From Pseudoneurospora amorphoporcata (taxonomy: Eukaryota; Ascomycota; Sordariomycetes; Sordariales; Sordariaceae), in the NCBI GenBank assembly GCA_033297205.1, contig MU859070.1, positions 186,001 through 250,000 on the forward strand: DNA of 64,000 nt. Reading direction: 5' to 3'. Shown here piece by piece: positions 11,492 to 22,225 of the stretch. Under the pieces are notes generated by a model. It searched no databases and was not told the DNA's origin. It was given only the letters and a program-made list of their open reading frames with translations. Position 1 is the first letter of the stretch. Each line of letters begins with the position of its first letter. The position numbers and the translations under genes are program-made.

Positions 11492-13229
11492 ATGGACTCG
11501 CAACTCGTCAACCAGCTGTTTAAACAGCTCTTTCGCCATCACCCGGCATGTCAATCGCAGAAACACCTCCGCCAGCTTGCGGCCGCGACAGCCCACAATG
11601 GACATCGAGTACAGCAACACCACAGCCGACACCAACGACGACCATACTCGAGCCAGCGTCGTGGCGCGAGCTCGCCCGTCGGAGATGAGAGCCAATGGCA
11701 GCAACGGGCAAAGCTCTTGAACCAGGACATGACGGAAGAGTACAAGAGAGCGCCAATGGTGACAGCGGCCGAGCTGTGGGGGAGGAAACAGAGGCCACGT
11801 CGGGTCAAGATGCTCCTAAGGGACTTTATCGAAGGTTGGTTGCCGGTCCAAGTCTAAGACAGCATGACGCATTACCCGAGTGGTTGAAAATCCAAGCTAC
11901 GACATCAAAGCCCAAAACAGAGAGAGCACGAGACATTGACATTCTGTTTTCCTTTCGCACAATGCTGTAGACAGCCTCTACAACCCCAACTATGGCTACT
12001 TCCCCAAGCAAGTCACCATCTTCACCCCCGGCGAGCCCTTCGACTTCCCCGCGCTCCGCGACGAGACCGAGTTCCAGAACGTGCTTTCCGAGCGCTATGT
12101 CGAGTTCGAGAACAAGCTCGACGAGGTCGCTCCCTCGGACACGCGACAGCTCTGGTACACACCCACGGAGCTCTTCCGCCCTTACTACGGCGAGGCCATC
12201 GCCCGCTACCTGGTGGCCAACTACAAGCTGACGACGTACCCGTACCACGACCTGATTATCTACGAGATGGGCGCCGGCCGCGGCACGCTTATGCTCAACA
12301 TCCTCGACTACATCCGCGACATGGACCCGGACGTGTACGCGCGCACGCAGTACAAGGTTATTGAGATCAGCGACTCGCTAGCCAAAGTCCAAAGTTCGAC
12401 GCTCATGCGGTCGGCCGCAGGGCACGGCCACCTCAACAAGGTGGAAATCATCAACCAGTCCATCTTCGACTGGACGCAACCCGTCCCCTCCCCTTGCTTC
12501 TTCCTGGCCTTCGAGGTCTTCGACAACTTCGCCCACGACGCCATCCGCTACGACCTGGCGACCGAACAGCCCATGCAGGCCGTCGTGCTGATCAGCGAAT
12601 CCAACGACTTCTTCGAGTTCTACAGCCCCGTGCTGGATCCCGTGGCCGCGCGCTACTTCCGGGTGCGGGACGCGGCCACTGGCGGGCGGTATAAGGTGCC
12701 GTACCCGACCACGAAGCTGGGCAAGTGGGTTTCGTCCATCAAGCCGTTCAGCAGCCCGATGAGCGAGCCCGAGTACATCCCGACAAGGCTGATGCAGTTC
12801 TTTGACGTGCTGAGCAAGTACTTTCCTGCGCATCGGCTGCTGACGAGTGACTTCCACTCGTTGCCTGATGCCGTGCCGGGGGTGAACGCGCCGATTGTGC
12901 AGACGAGGTATCAGCGGCGGCCGGTGCCGGTAACCACACCTTTGGTGAGTTTTCGTCATCTTTCGGTTCCGAAGATGTATCATTGTCTTGTACTGACCGA
13001 GCAATGTCTTTCACCACAGGTCCATCAAGGCTACTTCGACATCATGTTCCCTACCGACTTCCGCGTTTCCGAACTCGTCTACCGGGCCATCACCGGCAAG
13101 TTGTCGCGGGTCATGTCTCATGAGGAGTTCATGCGCAGCTGGGCCTATCTGGAAGAAACGGAGACGCAGAGCGGTGAGAACCCGCTGCTTAAGTGGTATA
13201 AGAATGCCAGTGTTATGTATACTGTATAA
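11492..13229 (+). CDS. NDUFAF7/MidA-type protein arginine methyltransferase (complex I assembly)
   Basis: Model join(11492..11834,11971..12944,13020..13229), 508 aa. Intron 1 (136 nt) has the donor GTTGGT; the join yields DSLYNPNYGYF, a hallmark of this family. Intron 2 is 75 nt and in phase. The N-terminus is Gln/His/Arg-rich with RRPYSSQ, consistent with a mitochondrial presequence. The Rossmann SAM-binding motif is YEMGAGRGTLMLNIL, preceded by RPYYGEAIARYL and followed by VIEISDSLAKVQ. In animals NDUFAF7 methylates an Arg of the NDUFS2 subunit early in complex I assembly in the matrix; the same role here is inferred. Filamentous fungi keep complex I, so the presence fits. The downstream neighbour is a transposon inserted just past the stop. 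Confidence 0.9.
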
Positions 13230-13377
13230 AACCAAGTGGATCAGAAAGACCAGACATCGTAGGTATGTGTATGTATGTGTGAAGAAGTGGAAAAGCAGAC
13301 CCCTGTACATTTGATGGTCAACTATCCTTGTCAAGGTAAAAACAATTTACATTCTTTTACTCATACTCTTATCCCTA

Positions 13378-13406
13378 TCTAGACACCACGACCCCACATG
13401 CGCCCA
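13378..13406 (+). repeat. Left terminal inverted repeat of the Fot1-like element
   Basis: 29 bases beginning TCTAGACACCACGACC and ending TGCGCCCA. It matches the reverse complement of 15242-15270 without mismatch. The next base differs (A against C), which sets the inner limit. Confidence 0.95.
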
Positions 13407-13507
13407 ACCCCTTCAATGGCCCACCTGTAACAACATGGCCACATATCCGACAAAATCGAAAACTGGCCACTTTTGCTAGGTTTTCCACCCTTTCAAATGT
13501 AGATATA

Positions 13508-15124
13508 TTATTCTTGATGCTCTTCGATAACTGCCAGTGAATGTGCAAGTGCTTGCTGTACTTCTGGCACTGAAATTACCTCATCTGGTAGCTGGAAAAC
13601 CTTCTGGCGCTTAGAGGGTTTCTGGGACACTTTCTGGGCCTTCATGATATCTTCTATACGTGCAAATCTATTATTACCCCCTTCTTTAACCTTCCTTTTA
13701 GTTCTGGGCTTCTGAGAGGCCAGCTCTGTCTCCAGATACTGCACCTTATGATGAAGAGCAGCGATTTCAATAGCGTTATCATCGATCGTCTTTGCTGTCT
13801 TGGCAGTAACGGTTCTAACATCGCGATCAAGAACAGATATCTTGTTGTGGATGGCATTGAGCACATCCCTGAACTTCCTGGGAGTTTTGAAGACAACGTT
13901 CCAGTTAGAAAGGTCTAATATGGGTGGTGTTCTGGCTCTAGGAGGCTCGTCGGGGACGGCGGGCCTGGCATCGTCGTCAAGGATAGCCTCGGGGTCGTTG
14001 ATGATAATAGATCTGTTCACTGGCCATATTCCTGTCTTTCTGAACCTTGATCTGAGGTTTCTGGAGCTTACTCCCTGTCGTGATGCTTCCTGATAACACT
14101 TAAGAAACCGTTGTTTATTTACTGGTGCAGATGTTGGAAAGGAGGCAAAATCTTTCATTGCATCTCTGAAATACGACTTAACAGCTGAAAAGATAGAGCG
14201 ATCGAGAGGCTGAGTCTTATGCGAGGTATGGGGAGGTATAAAAACGAGCTGGACTCTATGACGGAAGGCTTCTATAAGAAAATCGTCGGTCAGGTGGCTG
14301 GAGTGCTCATCGAGGATCAGAAGGCGCCAAGCATCACTATTAGGCTTCGTTTCTGGTAGATAAACCTCCCTCAGCCATCGTAAGGCTACCTGGGCATTAC
14401 TCCAACTGGTAAGGGAGCTGTCGTACTTCCAAGTCTTAAGTTCGTCGTCCATTTCGTCTGGGAACCATTGGCCCTGCAAGCTGGCACCTGTAAAGATGAT
14501 AACAGGTGTTAACCGCTTGCCCTCAGCGGTCTCGCACTCAATTATAGATACCCAAGTCGTTGCATCCGTTGATTTTATGTATGCCTTCTTTGTCAGGGCA
14601 GTCCCAAGGACCTTTCCTTCCTTACTTTCCAATTCTTGAAGCCTATGTTCGTCCATGTTGGCGATGTTGGCTGGGATAATATCCTTTTCTCGAATCTGGG
14701 CTTCCAGAAGGTCGAAAAACTTCGTGAAGGCTTCCTTAGTAGATCCTCTAACTCTGGCCGACTCGAGTTTGCTCGAAAGTTTGGTTTTGATACTGGGATT
14801 TCTCTTCAGGAACCGATCTATCCATCTGGCGCCCAGAGGGTCAGCATCATGGCCTTGTTTAAGGATGGATGTAGCAAACCCAGCGACTTAACGACGGTTG
14901 GGAGCACGGCCAGCCTTCTCCTCGTTCAAGATCCAGTCGCATAGAAAGGTTTCCTGGGTTGGTGATAGCCTCTGGGTGTAGACTTTCGAGTCGCGCTTGC
15001 TTTGCTGGCCTTTCAGACGACCGCGGAGGGTGGACCTGGGAATCCCATATTTCTTCAAGGCTGCACGCTAGGAAAGGCCGTCACGAATAGCTTCAAGCGC
15101 TTGGTCGATCAAAGACGAGCTCAT
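13508..15124 (-). pseudogene. Fot1/pogo-like DDE transposase with two in-frame stop codons
   Basis: Read on minus from ATG 15124-15122 to TAA 13510-13508 the frame is continuous over 539 codons, except TAG at codon 19 (15070-15068) and TAA at codon 79 (14890-14888). Both stops fall where Gln is expected: in a psq-type helix-turn-helix (DGLS-stop-RAALKKYGIPRSTLRG) and in the CENP-B-type HTH (RAPNRR-stop-VAGFATSIL). WIDRFLKRNPSIKTKL follows as the end of the CENP-B HTH. The DDE catalytic domain is intact: first Asp in NIANMDEHRLQ, second in LLILDEHSSHL, third in SHKTQPLDRS, spaced 35 residues after the second (DD35D as in Fot1). A C-terminal helical, Lys-rich region ends the frame. From codon 157 onward 382 codons are open, so loss of function is recent or slight. 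Fot1 transposases are about 540 aa. Confidence 0.92.
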
Positions 15125-15223
15125 TGCAATAGAAAGCAGGGCGATCGGGCTTGATTTCGTGAAGTTATAGTTGATGACAGATAGATGGATTAATTAAGGG
15201 GAGGGAAAAACGCGGTATGGAAA

Positions 15224-15256
15224 GTGGGCGCATGTGGGGGGTGGGCGCATGTGGGG
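15224..15256. repeat. Tandem subterminal repeat inside the Fot1-like element
   Basis: Two adjacent copies of GTGGGCGCATGTGGGG (15224-15239, with one extra G at 15240, then 15241-15256). The second copy overlaps the right terminal inverted repeat. The left end has only one copy (in reverse), so the termini are asymmetric. Subterminal repeats of this kind often bind transposase. Confidence 0.8.
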
Positions 15257-15270
15257 TCGTGGTGTCTAGA
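15242..15270 (-). repeat. Right terminal inverted repeat of the Fot1-like element
   Basis: Perfect reverse complement of 13378-13406; followed by the TA duplication at 15271-15272. Confidence 0.95.
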
Positions 15271-15602
15271 TAGCCCATTACCTTGTCCAAATAAGGATAT
15301 GACCTGTGATAACAATATGATTTTCGTAAAGTGTTTGTGACGATTGGAAGGTCCGCATCGTGGACATGATAAGGATGGCCTGTACTTGCAAAGTGATTTT
15401 TCCCAGTTATTCTACTTTTTACTTTCTTGTATTTTGCTCGCTCAATAGCCCATTCTGGATTGCTAAGAATAGATACACAACTTGGTTTTCAAACACAAGG
15501 CCAAGTAAGATGACAAACTCTTTACTGGATATCAACGGGTAAACGATAGGCCAACATCACTTGATGCTACTCTAACAAACACATGGCTTTTTTCTTGTTC
15601 TC
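15271..15602. other. 3' flank of alanyl-tRNA synthetase gene
   Basis: 332 bases between the transposon and the synthetase stop codon. A/T-rich and probably the 3' UTR and termination region of the minus-strand gene. No separate gene seen. Confidence 0.45.
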
Positions 15603-18600
15603 TTAGATGCTAAGATCCTTGAGCTTCTCAGAAAGCCACTCCTCGGCCTTCTTGACGGCCTCCTCGAGCTTCTCGGGCTCGGCACCAGCACCCTGGCGAC
15701 TGGGCTCCCTGCCACCGGTCTTACCGCCGATGACAGCGCTGACGGCGGAGGTCCACTGCTCGGCGGTGACACCCTTGGAAGAGAGGGCCTATAGGGTTTG
15801 TTAGCATTAACAAGGTAAACGATGATCATATACAGGGAAAACCTACAGTGCCGACATAAACACCGTGCATGACCTGGTCGTCCTTGCTACCAGCAAAAAC
15901 GTAGACGGACCTCTCCTTGTCCTTAGTCTTGTAGTAGGTGATGACGTCCGAGATGGCCTTGGCGTTGGCGGAGATGGGGAGGTGGCCGACGAACACCTTG
16001 GAGTCCTTGTTCTCGTCCTTGGAGAAGTGGCTGGCGACGGTGTCGAGGGCAGTCTTGCTCTCGGCCTTCTGGCGCTTCTTCTGCTCGTCGACAACTTCCT
16101 TCTGGATCTTGGTGAAGCGGGTGCGGAGCTCCTCCTTGGTGAGGACGGAGATGGTGAGACCGTCGAGCTCGACGGCGGCAGCCTTGATCTCGGCGGCCTT
16201 CTGGGGGCCGTAGGAGAGGGCGTTGATGTGCTCGAGCTTCTCGCTAAAGACCTGGGCGTCGCGCTGGGCCTGGTGGGCACCCTCGCCGGTGTAGGCGACG
16301 ATACGGCGGATGCCCTTGGCGATACCGCTCTCCTCGACGATGATCAGGTCCTTAATGAGACCGGTGTTCTCGACGTGGGTGCCGCCGCAGAACTCGACGC
16401 TGATCTTGCGCCACTCGGGGTTCTTGGGGTTCTTGAGTAGCTCGTCAACCTCCATGCCGATGGAGACGACGCGGACGGGGTTGGGGTAGGTCTCGCCGAA
16501 GACGGCACGGACACCCTCGATCTCGCGAGCGAGGTCGAGATCGACATCCTTGGAGTAGGCTTTGAGGTTCTGGCGGATGTAGTGGTTGGACAGATCCTCA
16601 ATCTTCTTGATTTCCTCGAGAGGAATAGCAGCCTTGTGGCTGAAATCGAAACGAAGCTTGTCCTGGTCGACCAGCGAACCCTTCTGGTTGACCTCATCAC
16701 CAAGAACCTCACGAAGAGAGTGGTTCAAGATGTGAGTGCCAGTGTGGTTGTTGCGGATAGGCTGACGGCGGAGCTCGTCGTACTCGCAAGTAACCTCGTC
16801 ACCCTCAGTAAGCTCACCGTACTCGATGAAACCGTTGTGAACAATGTAGCCGCCAAACTCCTGGACGTCAAGAACCTTGAACTCGACAACACCATCGATA
16901 ATGATGCGGCCAGTATCAGCGACCTGGCCACCGGACTCGGCGTAGAAGTTCGTGTTGTCCAGCAGGAGACCAAGAGGAGTCTTGGGAGGAAGATCCTTGC
17001 TGGACTTGAGGAACTCCTGGCCGTTGAAGATCAGCTGGACCTTACCCTTGGCATCACCCTTGAGGAACTTGGCATCAGAGGTGGGGCGAGGTATGTTGAG
17101 AGCAGTCTCGAGCTCAGCGATCTGGTGAACATTAAGCTTGGCGAACTCCTGGACAGACTCCTTGACGGCCTTGGAAGCCTCCCTGGCCTTCTCGCGGGCC
17201 TCGTTGACCTCGGCCTCATCAATGGTGAGGCCGCGTTCCTCAGCCATAAGCTTGGTGAGATCCTCGGGGAAACCGAAAGTGTCGTAAAGCCTCCAGACAT
17301 CAGCACCGGAAAGCTTCTTCTCACCGCTCTTGATGGCAAGAGCAGCGTACTTCTCGAACTGCTTCTCACCACGGTCGAGGGTAACGGCGAAAGCAACCTC
17401 TTCCTCATCAAGGATCTCGTTGATGTCGGTCTGCTTCTTCACCAGCTCAGGGAACTGCTCGCCCATCTGCTCCACCAACGCAGGCAGGATCCTGGAGAAG
17501 AAGGTACCAATCTCAGCGTTGAAGTACTTCCTGGCATAGCGAGCACCTCTGCGGAGAACACGGCGAACGACGTAGCCGCGGCCGACGTTGTTGGGGGCAG
17601 CGCCGTCGGCAATGGCGAAAGAGAGAAGGCGGATATGGTCGGCAATAACACGGTAGGCGGTATCAATACCATCGACGTCGTCCTTACCGTACTTGTCGGT
17701 GTATTCCCTGGCACCGGTAACTTCCCGGATCTTGGCGAAGAGAGGAGTGAAGATATCGGTAGCGTAGTTGGAGGTCTTGTCCTGGAGGGCAGACACCAAT
17801 CTCTCGAAGCCCATACCGGTATCGATGTGCTTCGCAGGGAGAGACTTGAGAGACTTGTCGGCCTGTCTGTCGAACTGGATGAAGACGATGTTCCAGACTT
17901 CAACCACCAAGGGGTCGTCCATGTTGACGAGGTGGGCAGCATTCCGGCCGCCTCCGACCTTGTCGTAGTGGATTTCAGAGCAAGGACCGCAAGGGCCCTG
18001 GTCCCCCATCTCCCAGAAGTTGTCCTTCATATTACCGGGGATGATGTGGTCCTCGGGAACACCAACCTCGAGCCAGAGGTTCTTGGCCTCAAGATCCGGC
18101 TCGAGACCAAGGTCTGGGCTGCCCTCGAAGTATGTGACATAAAGTCTCTGGGGGTCCAGCCCGTAGACCTTAGTGAGGAGTTCCCACGACCACGCAATCG
18201 CCTCCTTCTTGAAGTAATCGCCGAACGACCAGTTACCCAACATCTCGAAGAAAGTCTACCATCATATGTTAGTCGCCGTGGTTTCGTTTGGTGGAAATCG
18301 CATCGGTACGTACGTGGTGGTAGCTGTCCTTGCCGACATCGTCGAGATCCTGTTGAGGGTTATGTTAGCAATTGGTCTTGGTAGGCCAAGGGTTAGATGA
18401 GAGAGCTGGGACTCACATTGTGTTTGCCACCCGCGCGGATGCACTGTCGCAAAGGGTCAGTAAAGGGATCTCAACAGCCATATCGCAGCAGACGACGACA
18501 AGATATCACCTTTTGTGTGTCAACCGCACGCTTCAGCTGGGCCATATCCTCCGTCTTGCCAATGGTGCCCAGGAAGATGGGCTTGAACTGGTTCATGCCC

Positions 18601-19005
18601 GCATTCGTGAAGAGCAATGTGGGGTCATTGTGAGGGACAACCGACGACGAGGGGACTGCGCACAGGAGGCGAAAATGGTCAGCGCATTGGAAATGAAGGT
18701 ATCGTATTGAATGGTAGTATATAGGGAATGCAATGAAGGCATCGCGGCATGTCTCAGCCCCTTGTTGCGGCGGGCGCATGTAGTTGAAGCATGTGAGAAT
18801 GCCCTCTCTTTTCCTTTTTTTTGGTCCTCCGCGGCGGGCAGGGCAAGGCAGGGCAGGGCGACAGGGCAGGGGATGGGGATGAGGGGCAGCGATCAATCAT
18901 GTGGCGGAGGGATGTTTGCATACCAACATTGTGACCCCGCTCTGCAAAAAAGTCCAAGAAGGTCTTGCGGACCTGGACACCAGTCCACTGAGAATCGGAA
19001 GCCAT
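15603..19005 (-). CDS. ALA1: Alanyl-tRNA synthetase (class II), cytosolic-form start
   Basis: Model complement(join(15603..15788,15847..18255,18314..18349,18417..18443,18510..18655,18924..19005)), 961 aa. Introns read 5' to 3' are 268, 66, 67, 58 and 58 nt. Splicing rebuilds the class II core: HNVVPSSSVVPHNDPTLLF and FTNAGMNQFKPIFLG, then [20 protein letters not shown] and HHTFFEMLGNWSFGDYFKK. The central region recognises tRNA (motifs IDTGMGFERLVSALQ, GRGYVVRRVLRR). The editing domain carries NHTGTHILNHSLREVLG and the zinc motif CGGTHVENTG, which remove mischarged Ser and Gly. A DHHA1/C-Ala domain ends the protein (IGGKTGGREPSRQGAG). It charges tRNA-Ala. The start at 19005 has a strong context (GCCATGG). 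The frame is open further upstream to ATG 19410, giving a 1096-aa form described separately. Confidence 0.95.
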
Positions 19006-19410
19006 GGCGGGCAGTGTTGAAGACTGAAAAAGTGACGACGAAGAGGAAAAGAGTCGTCGAGAAGACGCGAAACCGGTTGAAACGCGCTCGAGTGCTGCCG
19101 GGGAAGTGGAGGTGTTCGCGGTAGTGGCCGTGGTGCGTGTGCGGGTAGTGGTGGCAGTCGGGGTTGTCGGGGTGCAGGTGGACTTGCAGGACGTGGTGAC
19201 TGCTCGAAGATTCTCGAGCGAGGAGGGCGGGATCGGCCTAGTAATAAACCTGCCGCGATACTTGTGGAAGGTTCGCGAGCAATGACTCAAGCCCTTAAAA
19301 GCTGGGGGCAGTCTCGTGCCACTGCAGCTCCTGCTCCCGCTGGTTCCAGGCCCATACGTAGAGGACCAGCGCAACCACAATCGCGAACTGTTCGTCACAA
19401 GGCTCCTCAT
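19006..19410 (-). CDS. In-frame N-terminal extension of alanyl-tRNA synthetase, probable mitochondrial presequence
   Basis: 135 codons without a stop lie directly upstream of and in frame with the synthetase ATG at 19005, starting at ATG 19410-19408 in a good context (A at -3). The translation is rich in Ser, Thr and Arg and almost lacks acidic residues. It starts MRSLVTNSSRLWLRWSS and ends ASSRRLFSSSSSLFQSS just before the inner Met, both matrix-targeting-like. Fungi usually have one alanyl-tRNA synthetase gene for cytosol and mitochondria (in yeast ALA1 the mitochondrial form starts upstream). The outer start would thus make the mitochondrial form and the inner start the cytosolic form, by leaky scanning or alternative transcription start. 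The dual use is inference; it could also be an untranslated leader. Confidence 0.65.
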
Positions 19411-19815
19411 TTTTCAGTTCCTTCTTTCTCTCTGGCAGCCAAAAAGTCGACCCCCGAAACCCAAGAGCCTACCTAGTAGCACCACTAGTAGCTAAAATAA
19501 AACACCAACCGTTATCGGGGCAACAATCTGACAATCTAGAACCTACCGCTTGGCCTCGGGCTAGTTCGGCTGCTATCTCTCGCCAACCCAATCTCAATCA
19601 GGCAGCTCAACGCAAAGTGATTGGAGCAAAATCACCCAAATCACCCGGAGCCTCTATCAAACCCCCTGTATTCAGCTAGCTGCGGTCGTGCGGAGAGAGA
19701 GCGAAGTTCCAAAAGGCAGTTGCGGTCTGGAGGAGAAGGTCTGAAACTGAAGGTCCTGGAAAAAGAGAAGGAGAGGGATCGAAGGGGAAAGATTCCACAT
19801 TAGCGCGGGGAGAAA
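19411..19815. other. Divergent promoter region
   Basis: About 400 bases between the outer start of the alanyl-tRNA synthetase (minus) and the gene at 19816 (plus). No coding content seen. Both promoters must lie here. Confidence 0.45.
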
Positions 19816-20824
19816 ATGATGCTGGCCCATTTCCAATCTGGACCACTACCACACCTGGTTGCGCCCACCACGCCCACCATTAACACCGCCAGCACCATGG
19901 AGATGCCTGGATATGGATACGGCATGATGGACCACCAACGACACCAAAACATGCACAACTATCACAACAACAACACCATCTCTATTCAGCAACAATATGT
20001 TGCACCCCAACCAGCACCATGCTCTCGCAAGCGCAAGGCCGATTCTCAGCCTGAAAACAACGAGCGTCTCTCCAAGCGTATGAGCTTGTTGAATCTCGGT
20101 ATGTTCCACCGCCACCAACCACCACCACCACCACCGCTCTCCTCCCTTATCTCATATCATATCAGTGACATCATGTCCACTTCCACCGCACCGCTTAATC
20201 ACTAACACATCTGAACTCGCAACAGAACACGGCGGCCAGAAGTTATACGTCCCCGTTGAGAACCCACAAGCTGCAAACTCCTTTGAACATTCATTTACTT
20301 CTCCGCCATCATCATCATCATCATCGTCATATCACACCAACCAACACGTCACCGCCGCCACCGGTCAAGATGACACCGAATTCATGCAACTCGACGACTC
20401 CAAGTACAAAGTCTACATCTACAACCTCGAAGACGAGTTGTCCTCAGAGAGCGAAGCCGAAGGTCAAGACGGCAAGCTGATCTTCCTTCCGGACATCGAG
20501 AAGCACTTGAAGCAGAACCGTATCCCAACGCAGGTTCTCAATGCCCAGCCATCCGTGGATCCGGACTATATGAACAAACAGCTGGTGCTCTACAGCGTGC
20601 CGGCTTCCATCACAGTCCCCGAGGAGCAAGATAGCGTGCGCAAGGCTATCTTGGAGGCACGGGCCCGTATGAGGGAGAAGCATTTGGCGGAGAGTCAAAT
20701 GCAGCAGCAGGAGCAGATGCAGCAGATCAACAATGGATTGACGGATACGATGCAAAGTATTCATCCTGGGTCACTTCCGCAGTATGGTGGTGATCAGAAT
20801 GATGATGCTATGGAGCTTGACTAG
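19816..20824 (+). CDS. Low-complexity protein with conserved acidic/LIFLPDIEKHL block, function unknown
   Basis: Model join(19816..20098,20226..20824), 293 aa, one 127-nt intron (GTATGT...CAG) joining codon GAA. The N-terminal third is His/Asn/Gln/Pro-rich with a basic cluster (CSRKRKADSQ, ERLSKRMSLL) that could be a nuclear localisation signal. The central part, from about residue 140, looks conserved: FMQLDDSKYKVYIYNLEDEL, an acidic Ser/Glu stretch, then KLIFLPDIEKHLKQNRIPTQ and KQLVLYSVPASITVPEEQDS. A Gln/Met-rich helix follows and the protein ends in acidic DDAMELD. I recognise it as the kind of fungal protein annotated only as hypothetical and assign no function. Nuclear location is a weak inference. 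Confidence 0.8.
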
Positions 20825-21371
20825 ACGCATTCGATCATGTCAGAGCGGGGCAACAGCGCAAACAGCAGTTTCTTCAGTGAGTCGCCTGGCGTTTGGAATT
20901 GGGAAACGGGAATACACACACACAAAGGGATGGGCAATGGTAACAAAGGCCCTATGGGAGGGATAACAAGCGAGGTGTTATGGCGTTTGCGTTTATCAAA
21001 GGCATGAGAGGTTCAAACACGCATGATGACATCTCAACTGGGAAACATTGCCTGGGTTTGTTAAGCTAACATTGAACCTTATCAACAACATCTATCAATA
21101 TCAAATCTTTACTGAACTTCAAGTCACATGCTACTTTCCCCTTCTTCCGTCTCAAGTGGAGTCGAGTGACTATCACGGTCCTCAAAAGTGTTATTCCTTC
21201 TGGTACAATAAATGCAGAGTAAGACATACGAAATAAGACAAATGCTGTAACCTCCCCAGCCACCCACCCAACCATTCCAGTAAACGCCCAAATCCAGAGT
21301 GTCCGACCCGCCTAGGTATCCAATTTGATGCCACTCCACACAGAAATAGAAAGAAGGATCTATCCGATCAC
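20825..21371. other. Intergenic between convergent genes
   Basis: 547 bases holding the 3' flanks of the gene at 19816 and the RCR-like gene. No gene or repeat seen. Confidence 0.45.
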
Positions 21372-22225
21372 TCAATCTCGAAAAGGATTCGTTCCACCCG
21401 TTCCCTGCTGTCTTATCGGTGCCTGCGTCGGCGGTGGTCCAGGCGGGGCTTCATACTGCTCCTCTCGAGAGGTTGGCGGCGGCGGTGGCGGCGGCGCCTG
21501 CTGCATAGGATCAACCTTCGTCGCTTCATCAGGCGGCTGCACCATGGCCATGGCCGGAGGCAGGCCCGGGTACATCGGAGGACGAGGAGCGTCTGGGTCA
21601 TAGACTGGTGGAGGGACGGGGTGCATTCCGTAGTTGCCGTAGGGCTGTTGCTGCTGTGGTTGTTGGCCACTGGCGTAAGGATGTATGGTAGCTTGGGGAT
21701 AGGGGTAGCGTGGGTCTACGCGGGCGAGATCATTGCGGGCGACGAGCCACTTGAAGGTATGTTAGTCTTTAGTCTGTTTGTCTTGGAGATAAGAGAAAAA
21801 AGAATGAGATGACGCTTACCCTATGATAAGCCATGGGTGGTTGGCCCTTGGTTATCCGCCTTTTGGCGTGTAGATAGCCTAGGATGAGGTAAAGCCCGAA
21901 GAAGGTACTTAGGCCGAGGAAGAGAGACCATTTGACGATGACGCCCGTCTGATGGAAACGATAGAGTTAGCAAAGGAACCAATTAATGGAAAGTAACTGA
22001 TAGTCTCCCTGTCTCTGTCTCCATGGGGGTTGGAGGAATGTGTGACCGAATGAACTGAAGAAGGACAGCAAAACTTACTTTTGTGTACCAAAAGGGGACA
22101 TAGCAACTATCCGGGTCGATGAAGCCATCTGGCCCTCGAGCACAGTTGCTATGCTCTCTAATCTCCCGTGAGACTATTCTCGATAGTAAGAGAGTGTGTT
22201 TGACTATCGACTCCGACGCCGCCAT
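21372..22225 (-). CDS. RCR-like single-pass membrane protein with PY motifs
   Basis: Model complement(join(21372..21749,21820..21948,22079..22225)), 217 aa, introns of 70 nt (between 21750 and 21819) and 130 nt (between 21949 and 22078). There is a short N-terminal lumenal part with two Cys (NCARGPDGFIDPDSCYVPFW). One TM segment follows at about residues 52-75 (VIVKWSLFLGLSTFFGLYLI) with a basic stop-transfer (HAKRRITKGQPP). The cytosolic tail is Pro/Gln/Tyr-rich with PPVY (139-142) and PPMY (149-152), which are PPxY motifs for Rsp5-type ubiquitin ligase WW domains. This layout matches the RCR family (yeast Rcr1/Rcr2, resistance to Congo red), which affect chitin deposition and plasma-membrane protein sorting. 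Family placement is by architecture only, so the role is tentative. Confidence 0.82.

Larger units (their letters stand above)
13378..15270 (-). mobile_element. Fot1/pogo-type (Tc1-mariner superfamily) DNA transposon, complete but mutated
   Basis: A 1893-bp element with perfect 29-bp terminal inverted repeats (13378-13406 and 15242-15270; outer sequence TCTAGACACCACGACC). It is flanked by the TA target duplication typical of the superfamily (13376-13377 and 15271-15272). Size, TA target and transposase order (psq-type HTH, CENP-B HTH, DDE domain) match Fot1 elements of filamentous ascomycetes. It lies between the convergent 3' ends of the NDUFAF7-like and alanyl-tRNA synthetase genes and interrupts neither coding region. 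The transposase has two in-frame stops, so the copy is not autonomous, but intact ends could still be mobilised in trans (inference). Confidence 0.93.

Noticed and set aside
13508..14656. Reading the transposase as an intact 382-aa gene
   Set aside because: The frame continues in register upstream through two stops to a start at 15124 with both DNA-binding domains. The shorter frame would lack DNA binding and starts inside the catalytic NMDEHR motif.
16582..18384. 600-codon plus-strand open frame
   Set aside because: It is exactly antisense to the alanyl-tRNA synthetase exons, crosses two of its introns, and its Leu/Val/Asp-rich translation is the mirror of strong third-position C bias. No domain is visible.
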